Source: Fratercula arctica
Lineage: Eukaryota > Chordata > Aves > Charadriiformes > Alcidae
Direction of reading: 5' to 3'
Assembly: GCA_947846985.1 (NCBI GenBank)
Contig: CANTUZ010000004.1
Location: 56,521,672 to 56,585,671 of the forward strand
DNA: 64,000 nt
Part shown: piece by piece, positions 37,871 through 50,500 of the stretch
Layout: the number at the start of each line of letters is the position of its first letter
Numbering within the stretch: position 1 is the stretch's first letter
Made by a program: the position numbers and the translations under genes
Notes under the pieces: generated by a model
What the model was told of the DNA's origin: nothing
What the model saw: only the letters and a program-made list of their open reading frames with translations
The model's database searches: none

Positions 37871-40800
37871 AGCTCATCTGGTTCTGCCCCCACTGGCTTG
37901 TGATCCAGCAAGGAAGAGGAGTGCAAGTGTTTTTCCTTGCAGTTTTTCCCTTCCCCTGTCCCTTCCCACTTCTTCAAGGAACAAAAAGAGGCCTAGGAGA
38001 GGAGGAGGCGGGAAGAGAACTGAACGGCTAGTTGTTCTCTGCAAGGGCAGGGATGAAGAAATAAACAACTTGCATTACTCACAGGAGGGGGTGAAAGGAA
38101 AGCAGAGCCAGTTTGGACAAGCTGGATTTTCCTGGCTCCAGCAAACCCCTCCTGGAGTAATATATTGAGCCACCTCATACCCTTTGCTCCTTTATCTGAA
38201 ACACACTGTCCACTCACAAGCAGCACTTTGCCTTCCCTCGCAGACCTGCCCCTAGCTGCTTCTTGTAGGTAACAGAACAGAGGAACCAAGAAGCCCAAGG
38301 CACAGGCAAGAGACTCAGCAGAGGAGGAGAAAAGCCACAGGAGTCACAAGGACCTGGAAACTCCAGTGCCATCCAGGAAAGAGATGGGAATAGGATATGG
38401 TGTTTGCAGAGAGGTGTCCTAGCTGTAAAGCTGCCAACTTTCCTTTTGACCTGCCACAGAGTTACTTGTGTGGCTAACACACAGCAGGCTGGTAAGCTGC
38501 ACAGAGACTAAGGAAAGTAAAAATAACATTTCTATTTACTGCATCAGATGAGATTTGAATGGCAGAGTGGCAAACCAGCAACACATAGTGGAGACTGGAG
38601 TAGTTTCTGCAGACATATAAATTGTTTGAATATGCTTAATCCAGAACACATTACCAATTTTGACAGGAAACTAGTAGGGACAAATTATGTGTCTTCTTGA
38701 AGGCTTACATTTTAAATATACAATTTCATACACATTGAATATTCAGAACTCTAAATCTTTGCTTATCTTAAAGGCACTGGAAACCATAGGCTAGATACTG
38801 CCCACTCTAGAGCTCTGCTCTTTCAAAACAAATAAAGAAACAAAAAAACTTCCAATGTATTTTACTTCCTTCTGCAGTCAGTACAACTTAAAATTACCTT
38901 TTCAACCTGTTCTCCCATATTATCAGAAAGACTACATACCACCACCTATTTTTTATGCTCTCCAGTAGCTACGCAAGATAATAAAATGAGATCACAACCA
39001 ATTGCAGAATTTTACATAACTCCCCAAAATTATGGAACATACTATGACTAGTGGAAACTTCTGGGGAACATTACTCTAATGTGCAACCACGAGATGACTG
39101 TGAAACAGATTTATAACTGTATTAGGAGAGTAACTTGAAATCTGAGTATTACCATCGTGATGAACAATGAGTTGTCTCAGAAGACAGCTTCCTCTTCCCC
39201 TGAAAATATATCACAGGGGAAGGATTTATGGAATTCCCTTTTCATTCAACACCAGTTTTCCTTAAAGCGATCCAGAGAAAGTAATCCACAAACTCCTGGT
39301 CAAACCTGAAAAGACGGCAGCCCAGTGGTAAGTAGAGGGAATGCAAACTGAACAGGGACAACATACTGGCATGAGTGATGTGAGCAGTTTGCGTGGGCAG
39401 GACACTGCCTGACCCACCTGCTCTGAGGTCACCTTGGCCTACCAAGCATCTCCAGCACCAGCCACCTATGCATAACTTCATTAGAGACCTCCAAATTAGG
39501 AATCCCACATCCAAGTCTCAGGCAGGGACCAAACAGCAGCATGGCAGGCAAACAGAAGATGTCGTCTCTCAGCCACACTTTCTGCAAACCCATTCTTTGG
39601 CACCCTTATTCAGTGTCTGGGGTGGCTTCTGGCACCTACCTTGAAACTGGTGGTGTTCTCTTCCAAAAAGTGGAGCCCAGAAGTCAGCCATAGACAATGC
39701 ACATGAACACTGAGTCACCTCTTTACCTTTGTTTATCAGTAGATAGATGACTTTGGTGTACAGCTCCATTTTTCAGACACAAAATAGACATCAAAGAACT
39801 CAAGATCCACTGGTCTGCAATAAAGTTAGGTCTAAACACCATGAAGACTTTGAAAAACATGTCTTAAGTTCCTCATCTCCGATTTGACTTCTGTAAATCA
39901 TTTCCTTCACACCATTTTGGAGACAAGACCACGTCAGAGGACCAAGCTGAATGAATTTACATCAGTTGTGCATGTGTCTCTCTCTCTGCAGAGGTAGTAT
40001 TAAGCAAACCTTCATTCAGTTAGAGACCCACAGATTTCAAATCTCCTCTCCTGCACGATCCATCATCGCTGCTGGTTTTGTTACAGCATTGTCAGAGATC
40101 CCAATATGGGCTGAGGCCCTCTGTTTAACATTTGGATCCCACGCAGAAGCTTCCCACTGGTTGGCCAAGATTTACAAGACAGCGCCTTTACCCAGTTCAG
40201 CCTAATACAATCCACTGCCTAGCAAATATTCAGACATTATTACTGGGCCCCCAGTCTTTCATCAAAATATTGGTGTGCTTCAGCTAACAAGAGTCCATGC
40301 TAAGATCATCAACGATGTACTTTCCAGAAAGAAAATTTCTTGGGAGTCATTTTGCAGTCTAGAGCCAGGATGAGGCAACTTGCAGTAGTAAAAAGGAAAA
40401 GCTTAACTGTAGCTCCGCTGGAGCTGGCCAGTGACTGAAAGCTTGAACATTCACAGACAAAATCCCGGCCCTGTTAAAGGCAGTGAGCAAAGTCTCACTA
40501 ATTTCAGTGAGGTCTGGATTTCTCCCAGACGTATGCAGAAAAATGGTCAAAAAACAACCCTAGAGGCAGAGCCAAGCATTCAAATTCTTGCTTCTGTAAA
40601 GAACCAAAATTCTCTCAACCTCCAGTGCATGAAAACCACCCCCGTATCTAATGTAATTGCTTTTATCTTCAAAAGCACAGCAACTGGTCCAGAAAATGGA
40701 TCAAGAGGCTTGTTAAATGTTAAACAAGTTACACACTTCTGTCTCTCCCCTATGTTTCCTCCTGTTTATTTTAAAAGGGAGCTTTTTAATCCAAGAGCCT

Positions 40801-42433
40801 AATTCCCATCCTGCAATGTTTCAAGTGAGTGAGTTATGGGCATTACTAGGCCGATAAAATACTTACAGGATTTCTGAATTAGCTTTACCTTTTCTAAAAT
40901 CATCAATTCTTAAAATAAAGTAAGAAGAATAGCCGGTGGAAATGTGTTTTATCAAAAAGGAAAAAGAGTGCACCTATATTTAGTCCCATTCAATACAGAC
41001 AGTTTCAAAGCAAGACTGTAAGTAAAACTCTTAGACAACACTATATAAACACATTATTTAAGCTACATTCTGCATCTGATTAATTATAACAGGAGATGAA
41101 ATGTTAACAACTTAAGAATCTTCACTCCCATCTACGCATATAGAGTACTTTAAAAAGTACTATAATTTCAGAGTAATAAACAAGAGCTCTCACCTAAATT
41201 ATACAAGCATTATCTTTTAGTTGTTTTAACGGTGAATGCACAATACGGAGTTTTTATTGCAGGCTCATTTGATAGAGGTTGCCCATATATGGCCTATGAG
41301 AGAAGCGAAGAGGAAAATTATGTCCTTTGTAAGAACATTTAATTCATATTCCTGTTCTGTTTTCTGTACAGCAGGTACATGCTTATGACAGGTATGCATT
41401 CCTGCACTACTTACAATGTGTTTTTATATGAAAAAGACATTCATATTAATTCTTAGCCGAGAACATGGCTTGCATTGCTGTGAGTGTTACAGTGATGCTC
41501 AGTTTCTTAACAGAACAAGGCAGGCCAACTTTCTCAGTATTCAAAGTCCAAATTCAATTTGTATCCTTACCATTTTGCTTCCAGTTATTTTCTCAAATAC
41601 TGGAAAACTTCCACTAAGCTCTACATCTTACAAAAATATATTGAATGTTTATTGCCTGATAACAATTACAGCAATTTTCAGTATAATCAGAACTGCCACA
41701 TCCTGTAGTCACCAATTTAAGTGAAAGGGAAAAACCGTCTCCAGTCCAAACCATAACACAGATAGTCCAAGCTCATTCCAGATGAGAGAGAGCAGAAACA
41801 CAAGCATGTGATCCCAAGCTACTAATACAGACTTTTATATGCCACATATCACCTTATAAAAATCAATAATGGAAGTGAATCCTCTATTTGAGGTTTCAGT
41901 TATTTTCCTTAATTCCTTCCTTTTCCAGAATCAGACATAGTGGGCCAGCATTTCATTTTGAATTAATAGTAAAAGCAATCAACCTTAAGATGGAAGACTT
42001 ACAAGGAAAGAAAGCCTGGTATTTTGGAGAAATTAGAGCTGTGAACCAGGGCTGAAATCTACTTCCTTCAGACTCTTAGGAGAAACACCTTTTGGTTAAC
42101 ACTTATGAGTCTGGAATCAGCCAGTAACCTCCTCCTTTTGCAAGGGCTCAGTAGTACCCAGATGCTGAATTTGGGTGACCAGACTATGAAACAAAGAGGG
42201 AGAAGAGGAACAGACAAGCAGCATTGCTCTTACTCTTGCTTCAGTGCCACGTTTGAACCAGAAATAGACAGGATTTCTATTATGTGTCACTATGGCATTC
42301 TGTTAACTCCAAAGATATGTTATTTTTATTATGCCACTTCATCCACCCTCCATTTACAAATGGACACCAGAAACCAAACTATGGTCTTATCTATTCTGGT
42401 GGCTGTAACAAAAAACAAAGGGTTTCATATTGA

Positions 42434-42672
42434 AGGAGAGTAGATTTAGATTGGATATTAGGAAGAAATTCTTTACTGTGAGGGTGGTGAGGCACTGGAA
42501 CAGGTTGCCCAGAGAAGTTCTGGATGCCCCATCCCTGGAAGTGTTCAAGGCCAGGCTGGATGGGGCTTAGAGCAGCCTGGTCTAGTGGGAGGTGTCCCTG
42601 CCCATGGCAGGGGGTTGGAACTAGGTGATCCTTAAGGTCCCTTCCAACCCAAACCATTCTATGATTCTGTGA
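42434..42672 (+). mobile_element. CR1 LINE, 5'-truncated 3' end (best-preserved copy)
   Basis: This is the 3' end of a chicken-repeat-1 non-LTR retrotransposon. It opens with the segment around TAGATTTAGATTGGATATTA, passes through GAGGGTGGTGAGGCACTGG and GGATGCCCCATCCCTGGAAG, then CCTTCCAACCCAAACCATTC, and ends in ATTCTATGATTCTGTGA, the octamer-type CR1 terminus. About 240 bp of a multi-kilobase element remains, the usual result of incomplete reverse transcription. No part of the reverse transcriptase frame is left, so it cannot move. It differs little from the consensus I recall and looks like the youngest of the three copies here. An apparent open frame on the opposite strand at 42391-42696 is only the antisense of this element. 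Confidence 0.97.
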
Positions 42673-45637
42673 TATTCCGGAATTCAAAATGTCCATTCAT
42701 CTACAACACCTGTCACATCTCTATCCCATTCACAGCAGGTAACTCAAAGAAAAAGTTTATCTTTTTCATTTACTTTGCTTTGTAAAGCAGTAAATATGTA
42801 CAAAGTAAGGAGTGCTAAGAACAAGCTCTAAGAACCTCTCTGAATAGTCATTGATCTTCTAAAAGTGCTCCACATAGACAATAAAATGGCTAGCCAGTAC
42901 TAAGTAGGATGAAAAGTCATGACATTGAAAATATTAATAAACAAATAATAGCATATACAGGTCAATTGAATGGTTCATGCTGTTTGACCTGTTAAATATA
43001 TGGATTTTTTTTTCCCCCTCAACTCAACTAAAGCTTCAAAATAAACCTACTTTGCATTGGAAGCAAAAGAAAGAAAACCCTTTCATTTGGAAAATGGTTA
43101 AACAGAAAAAAAAGATATTTTTTTTTTTTTAAATTGCACTACTCAAAGAACCTTATTCTTTAGATAAGCTCATTTTCTTTCCATTCAATTCTATTGTTTC
43201 CTAACAATAAATGTGTAATCAGAATATATCTAATGAGCTGTAATTGTCATTTCCAGAACTGGTCAGAAACAAATCTAGATATTTGATTGGTGTCAGAGCT
43301 CAACAGAGCACTGACTTGCCTTAATCAACTGCGAACTCCTGAAATGAACCTCAAGTTACCACCCCTGCTCTCTGCTCTCACTCTCTTCCCGACCTGCCCC
43401 CAAACCATCCTGTTGCACACTGACATCACAAGGCAATTACCTCATCTGAAACACGACCTTTCGTTTCAGCACCTCCATTATCTTCTTTGCTTGCCGAAAT
43501 TTACATTTCTCACCAATTCCCCTTGTGTCAATGGGCACATTCCATGTTTTCTTTAGACATTAACCTCATGTTTGCACATGAACATGCAGCCCAGAGAAAC
43601 CTTCAGAAAGAAAGACAGAAGACAATGTCAAACTCAGGAGTTTGGAGGCTCTTGCATGCTTCGTCTTGCTGCTAGGGAAAACAATTTGCTGTAGGTCTGA
43701 TGATACACTGTATTATTCTTTGGCCTTGGCCAGCTACGAGCATTTAAATATTTCTGTATATTATCATTTCTTTCTAGATTATGCTTGATATTTAAGATGT
43801 AGATCGCATGGTTAGGATGGTTTATGTAGAATACAGGTATGAAATGCTACAATGATGATGGCAGTATTAACTACTTGAAAAACTATCAATAATTTTTTCT
43901 ACATTAATTTAAATATTTTTCAATACTGCGTCATAATGGCATGACTCCGAATTACCACCTCAAAATAGCAAGTGGATACTCCTGTGGATAACCACTTTTC
44001 AGATTCCAGCTGCATGATTTCCATAAGAAAAAGAGCAGGAAATAAACCCTCCAAAATATTAGGTAATGTTTCTAAAAACATCTTTGTTTCTAAGGAGCTT
44101 AAACGTGTAACTTTTGAACTTGCACTTAAGCAATTATGAAAAATGTTGATGCATATATGAAGAAAAATGTTGTAGTCTAACACTTGCAAGAAGAAAAAAG
44201 TAGAAAGGAGAGTCAAAATTTCTTATTTTTTTCGCTTTCATTAAGTGAATTGATAAAGTTACCAGCTGCTAAAGGACTTGAACTAGCTGGTATAAGCCTT
44301 GTGTAATATGTTCACTCTTCTAAACTTAGCTTAACAAGATTAACAAGTAACACTAGTCAGAGCAAGGGTGAAATATGGACACTGTCTTATTGGAAGATGA
44401 ATGGATAGTACGAGCTTACAGAAACAGGTCTGGGCTTTCTGCTTACATAAAAGGTCAACCAGACAAAAGCTGTAGCTCTAGGTTAAAGGTACATACTTAA
44501 GAAACAAGTGCCACCTTCCTCTTTTTCACCTAGTAACAGAGCATTTCTAACACAGAAAGTTTTTGTCTGCTGCTGGTTTTCACTGCCGTGACACTGAAGT
44601 GAACTGAAGGAGGCTGGAGTCCTAATTCTTTAACCTGATGCAGAAAGCTCTGGAAGAGAAGCAGCCCTCCAGCTGTGTATGTGACTTGTGGCTGTTTATT
44701 CTCCCTTTTATTGTTTATTCTCCCTGTTCAATATTGCTAAGAAAGAGAGCATATCCCCCTTTGCAGCTAAGCCCAAACAGAGTAATGATCTCTTTGGCTT
44801 TCTTGAAACTAGGACAAGGCAAGGAGTCCTTTGGCTTTGAAAGTTCGTGAGTTGCGTCAAAAAGACGATGAATCAGCTTAGAAGGCATAAGTAGCAGCAC
44901 TCCCTCCACTGTGCAGCATGGCCAGGCCTCATGTGCCCAGCACTGAGACAACTGAACACATGGCTGGTGCAGGCTCCAGGAGAGCCTTGGAGTGCTGGAC
45001 TCACAGGCTGGAAGCTCTCATTCTGCCAGCTGTTGCACAGCCTCATCCCAGAAGCATGTAGGGAAAGCAGGATCCCATCCACTGTGAGCAGAAATGTGCT
45101 CAGTCCTGTTCTTTTCAGCCACAGCACATCGCGAGCAAATCCCACGTGCTATGTGCAGGTGACCAAGTGCCTCTGAATGCAGGACCTGCTTCAACCAGGA
45201 AGGGCTCGCTCTGTAACTGGAAGTGATGTCCCATGTGTCAGGACTCAGCAACACCAAGTACAGGGGATGACTGGATTAGGCGAGATGGCGAGTGTCTTCA
45301 TTATGGAGCACTTGCTGCTGTTTGGTGACTTCTTGCAGGCCATATGAACACAGCAGCTGACAGGACCAAGCTCCTGGGTGTAAGCAGGCTTAGGAGGAAG
45401 GGCGAATTCACTCTACTACGTACAAACAGATGTATCCCATAGCTATGCGCACCTAGCAACATACAGGAACACCAGATGTCATTCAGATGTAGGGCACCAA
45501 ATGCAACTTTAGTAACTGGGGTTTTTTTACTCTCTGAGGCACAAATAAGAGGCTCTATGAGTCCCACTGGCCTAATCAGGCCTACTGACCGTTGCTTAGC
45601 TTGTGCTTGCCCAGGAAATCAAAATTACTTCATCTTC
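42673..45637. other. Noncoding DNA between CR1 copies, GC rising toward 45 kb
   Basis: AT-rich to about 44600, then moderately GC-rich to 45600 with overlapping frames of 80-90 codons on both strands. An old repeat body next to the CR1 at 45638 is possible but not identifiable. Confidence 0.7.
43118..43130 (-). repeat. T13 homopolymer
   Basis: Thirteen T on the + strand just after an A7 run. Confidence 0.9.
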
Positions 45638-45828
45638 TTTAGGAAAAAATTCTTCACTGAGAGGGTGGTGAAGCACTGGAACAAGCTCTCCGGGGAAGTG
45701 GTCAAGTGTCCATGAAGCATTTAGACAACACTCTTAGACATAAGGTTTAATTTTTAGGTTGCCCTCTATGGAGACAGGATTTGGACTCGATGATCCTCGG
45801 GGGTCCCTTCCAAGTCAGGGTATTCTTA
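45638..45828 (+). mobile_element. Diverged CR1-type LINE 3' end, different subfamily
   Basis: The start, AAAAATTCTTCACTGAGAGG then GTGGTGAAGCACTGGAACA, matches the same CR1 section as the 42434 copy. The downstream half differs: it has TTTAGACAACACTCTTAGAC, GGTTTAATTTTTAGG, TTGGACTCGATGATCC and GGTCCCTTCCAAGTCAGGG, then a decayed TATTCTT end. That pattern fits another bird CR1 lineage (CR1-J/Y-like from memory, not verified). The short frame reading FFTERVVKHWNKLSGE is translated CR1, not a host exon. A solo LTR with a CR1-like tail is a less likely alternative. Confidence 0.8.
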
Positions 45829-46589
45829 ACCGAAGAAGCAGGGACCATGTGGCTTCGTAGTTGTAGAAGAGATCCCATTCATTACTCTGGTTCAGTAAAT
45901 GAGCTTCTCATTCCGTAAATGATCCTTTCACGACAGAGATGATTGACACAAACTCTGCAAGCTCTGTAATTTTTAAAGGCTGTTTTTGAAGGGAACAAAC
46001 TGCTGAGGAGAAGTAGAATCAGCTGGGACAGTTGTGTCTCAATATAAATATTTTGCTGTTATATACGGACTGTCATTAACTTCTATATGAATGAAAGTTT
46101 CACAAATGGAGGTTCCCCCTCCCTCAAAAAATAAAAATAAACAACCATGGGTGAGCCAGCGTAAAATTCACATCGTAAGCAACAGAGTTCAATGTGTTAA
46201 AAACCATTAATCATGCTGAGGTCAACCAGTGCTTTACATATTTCCTCCCCAAACTCTGTCTTGCGGGTGATCTGTATCCTAACAGGTTTTGTATTGCTGA
46301 GTTGTAAAGCGTTCCTGATGAATTGTTTTTGGCACTCAGTCCAAAGCCTTGAAAGCTCAAGCCCTTGAAAATAAAAAGCAGAGCCTTCCTTTAACATTAG
46401 TGTTGGACACAACACTGGAACACGGTCTGCATTGTGTGCATAACAGGAGAAGAGCCTATGGCCTGTGCGTAGGTTTGTCTGTGACATGAGGGAGAGTCAG
46501 GAGGCTATCAGCAGTGTCAGCAAAGCCATTAGAGAAACAAGAGCACATATGAAGGGAAGGCTATTAATATTAAATTTATTCCTCCTTCA

Positions 46590-47400
46590 CTCTGCCACAG
46601 TAACTGTGGGATTTGTTACTACCCCTCTAACTCCCACCATCCGACAGTGACCCAGTCCATTCTCCCTGCTCTCTTGATATTCTCCCTGCCTTTCCTTAAC
46701 GTCTCGGGCTCATTAGTTTCCTCACACTTTTGACAGAAATGTGCCTTGTTCTCCTACACTGTGTGAAGAAGAAAGGCACAAACCCCCCCCTGGCTTCCAT
46801 CCTTTTATCCTGCCTTTTCAACAGTTGCCATGAACAGTCATACTGAATTCTTCCCCACTGACCTCATCCTTCACTCAGTCCAGTCTGGCTTCTCCCTTGA
46901 AATTACATCCTTCCAGATACAGTGAAGCACACCTCCTACCTGAATCTAGGTGTTCTTGCTCCAGTTTCACTGTCCCTCAACTTTCATCTGCTTTTATGAA
47001 CTCTTTATTATGTTTGTCGTGCTTCTCCTCTTTATATCCAGCCTTCCTTTGCTTTTTGCCTTTTGCCTTTTGATTAGGCATTCAACATGTTATTCAACAT
47101 CTCTCCTTCCTTTTCTTTACCACTTTCAACAAGGATCCCAAGACTCCATCCTCTGTCTATGCCTTTTCTCCTTCAGCTTCCACACCTATTTTTATCTGTC
47201 ATTTTTATCTCATCTTTCTCTCTAGTCTACATCCGCATTACAGGGTTGCCTTCAGCTGTCCAAAAACACTTATTGTATGGTCTTCCTCTGTGTGGGGAAC
47301 CACAAGTTTACCATAATGTATTATCTTTACCAAGTTTCCATGTCCTCCACTTGTTCATAGGAGTAACTTTCACCGTGGCCAGGCTATACATCTAATGTAC
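46590..47400. other. Pyrimidine-biased noncoding stretch
   Basis: The + strand here is enriched in C and T over about 800 bp (CTCCCTGC, TTTCTCTCTAG, CTTCTCCTCTTTATATCC), with a C8 run near 46782. Overlapping frames are long (91-102 codons) only because stop codons are depleted in CT-rich DNA. One frame contains GSQDSIL followed by LFSFSFHTY, faintly like a reverse-transcriptase block, so an old LINE is a possible source. I assign no gene. Confidence 0.5.
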
Positions 47401-47493
47401 GTGTCTAAAGTGTTCCTCTTGCTTGCCTTCTTAAATCATGAAAACACAATTTGGTTTTTGATTCATCAAGAGCTTTCTTCAAGTGTCCACCAC

Positions 47494-47538
47494 TTCATGT
47501 CTTTGCTTTTCATGTCTATGCTGTTCATGCCTATGCTG
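47494..47538 (+). repeat. Three tandem 15-bp units
   Basis: TTCATGTCTTTGCTT, TTCATGTCTATGCTG and TTCATGCCTATGCTG follow head to tail (47494-47508, 47509-47523, 47524-47538). The unit length keeps the surrounding chance frame open, giving a repeating FMxxL-type peptide, but there is no evidence that it is translated. Confidence 0.9.
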
Positions 47539-50500
47539 TTTCCACTAATTTTCTGCCACTTGTCAAAGAGCCTTTGGTCAACACTTACCTCAACTACTCT
47601 CTTAGAGTTGGTGCACTCTTCAGCGTGAAAACAGGTCAGTTATATATAAATTCTGCTTTCTGTCAAACTAAACTTCAGGAGTTTTGTATAGCCAATAGAT
47701 ATATGCAGGAAAATACTCGGCCTCCCAGGTAGAAATAAAAGTGTTTCAGAGAGATTGGTCATGAAAAAAACCAATGTAGTATTAAATTACATCTCTTTCA
47801 GGACACAGAAGAATGCAACTAGAGTTACATTTGTAATCCAGACAAAGTTCTTTAGCGAATGATTTTACGAGCTGTGTATGAAAGAGGCAAACTCATTGAC
47901 ATTCAAAATGAGTATTGTTACATTCTGTAAATAAGCAGCACTCCTAAACTGCACAGAAGTACACAGAACCATTCTTTTTTTTCTTTTTCTTTCTGTTCTT
48001 GTTCTCATCATATAAAATTAATCATCTGAGAACTGTTAAAGCATTTTTAGGCAATAAGTAAAAATAGCAATATATAATTCACTGTCATATAGCACTGTTA
48101 TATGGTATGCCATACAGTTATACCTCATCTACACGTACTTATACCCTGTCATAATTTATTTTGTCCTTCAAAAGACCACCCAGGTCTTCCTAAATTACCG
48201 ATAATCCATAACATAAAAGGACAACTCTTCTGTTCTCAGACAGAAAAAACTGCTTTCCACTAATAACCCCTTTCAGGACTAAAAATTGTGCCTCATGGCT
48301 GAGGGTTTGTGAGTTTAACTATGCAGACTAATTTTTCATAAACCTTGCAACTTGAATCAAAAGATCATTTCTCCATTTGCTTTCACTACGGTCAATAGAA
48401 GTCTATTCCTGGATTTCAGCAGAAGCTTGATCAGACACCTATTTTCTGTGATACTCAACTTCATTCATCATTGTTATCTACTATTTATTCTTCACCACTT
48501 GACTAGGGTTGCGATTAAAACACAACTAAACAACTAAAGCAAGTTAAAGGACATTAAAAAACATGGCTGCTCTAATGAAATGAGATAATATGTAGCAAAT
48601 AACCATTTATAAAATAAGACAAATATTGTCTGCATAAGAATTAACAAACTGTAATGAAGGAAATATAATAAAATTGTGCAGAGTCTTCATTCCAACAGTA
48701 TTTTGTTTAAATACAATGCATAGTCATTTTAAAAAACAACTACGGATTGTTCACAGTCATTACAACTTCACCTATGCTTGTGAAAGAGTATTAACATACG
48801 GTTGCGAAGATCATCTCCTTCATTCATATGGTCACTTTCACTTAGTTATTCCACTTTTTCTTTGGCTATTTGTCCATGTCATGTCTTGTGCTCTTTTGTC
48901 ATTAAATGCTCAGAAAAAAATTTCTATTCCACATTTATAAATAACCTAGCACAACAGGACCTCAATCCTGGTTATGAGATTCAGAAATAATTTAACTTCT
49001 AATTATAGTCACTTCATCATTATTTATGGCTGTCCACAAGAACAGTCCTATTTAACTCTGAGCTAAATAAAACCGTAAACAGCATTGCTGTTAGACCCTT
49101 GTTTTTGTGATAGAAACTGTGTATTAAATGACTGCTTTAAACATCATTATTTTCTCTCTTGTGTAGGAGAGTAAATGTTTTTTATATAGCCTCTCATGTC
49201 GATAAACTGAATGTACAATTTAATTCTTCATGGAAACCAGTGATCGATGTTACACCTCAAAATTGCTAAGAAGCACTATGTTAGCCTCTAACCTCAGCCG
49301 CCCCAGTATCTGCTGGGGGTAAGTGGATGTAGCAAGAAATTTCTTGGTCCTTAGAGCTTGCCAATGGTCTGATTTAGAGCAGCCCACGTCACATCTGGCT
49401 AGCTGTGACCCCAGAGGGCTGCCTGCCAGCTGGGATTTGCCAGAACATCGTGTGCTTTGGACATTCCCCTGTTCCCACAGTAACGTTCTTGTCAGGGGCT
49501 GCAGGGAATGTGCTAAGCAATGAGAATACCCAGCTGAGGAGACGCGGCAATTTTCCAGGCATCTACAGTGCCGAATAAAGAAGCTCAGACTGACACCCTC
49601 CGAAGCTGTTTGCAAGAACAAACCCTCTTATTCCAGGATTGAAAGATCACACCACACTACACCAGTCCTGGCTCTGAAGGAGAGAAGGGGAAACGTTGCA
49701 AAGGCGTTTCTATTTTAACAAATAGGATAGCTAAGATAAGTAGTGCTAAGCTGCGACTGTGTTTGGATGGAGAGGACTAAGGTAAATCCAGATAACAAGG
49801 TTTTGTGCTTACAGGGCACCATTCTGTCTTGAAGCACTACTATCCATTTTTCACAAGGTTTTACATTTGTATTTACTACTGTTCATCAATGGAACATCAT
49901 CTTTATAATACCAGTGTATATAAAATGAGATATTTTGTGGTAATGAAATATTTTTTCACTTTACCTCTTTGCAAGGTAAAATACCTACTTCAGACAGGCC
50001 TGAACCAAACACCAAGAGCAGTGTTTTTCTCAAAAATAACATTCCTTGAGTGAGACTTAAAAGTGAGGCTCTAACTACCAAGAGCACTTAAAAATCCCAC
50101 CCCATTTTAAACGAAGACCTAATCAACTACCTCAGCTCATTATCTTCTGCTCCTTCACTTCCTGTCCCAAACCACTACTCAGGATTGCCCAACAGCATTG
50201 GGCGGTTATTGAATTCCTCTCCCATCTATCACAGCGCTCCAGTGCTGTGCTGCTGAAGCTGTGAATAGTTTTGCAAATCCCTGATGAAATGCATAAAGCA
50301 CTTTGGGGGAAGGTTGATAAATGAAAGCTTCGTAGAACTTTCTTGTTTAGCACAAGAGCTTAATGGAGCATGATCGTGGTGGGTGGTGTGCACCTTCGAT
50401 GGGAGGCAAGGGAGGGGGCAGCAAACAATCTCACTGAAAAAAAAGGAAGAGACAGAGACAGTAAACACGAAGCCACGGACTTTTAAGAGATGATTTCTTA

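Larger units (their letters stand above)
33831..42433. other. Noncoding DNA between two CR1 copies
   Basis: Includes the possible ancient tail at 34037, an AT hairpin at 36155 and the CpG patch at 37785. The longest frames are 113 codons (35577-35918, +) and 123 codons (40431-40802, +), neither recognised. Confidence 0.8.

Noticed and set aside
46197..46487. 96-codon minus-strand frame with fairly protein-like composition
   Set aside because: No recognisable domain, splice sites or neighbouring exon.
49250..49621. 123-codon minus-strand frame in a GC-richer segment
   Set aside because: A + strand frame of 66 codons overlaps it. There is no family motif, and the cysteine/serine-rich composition is typical of chance frames.
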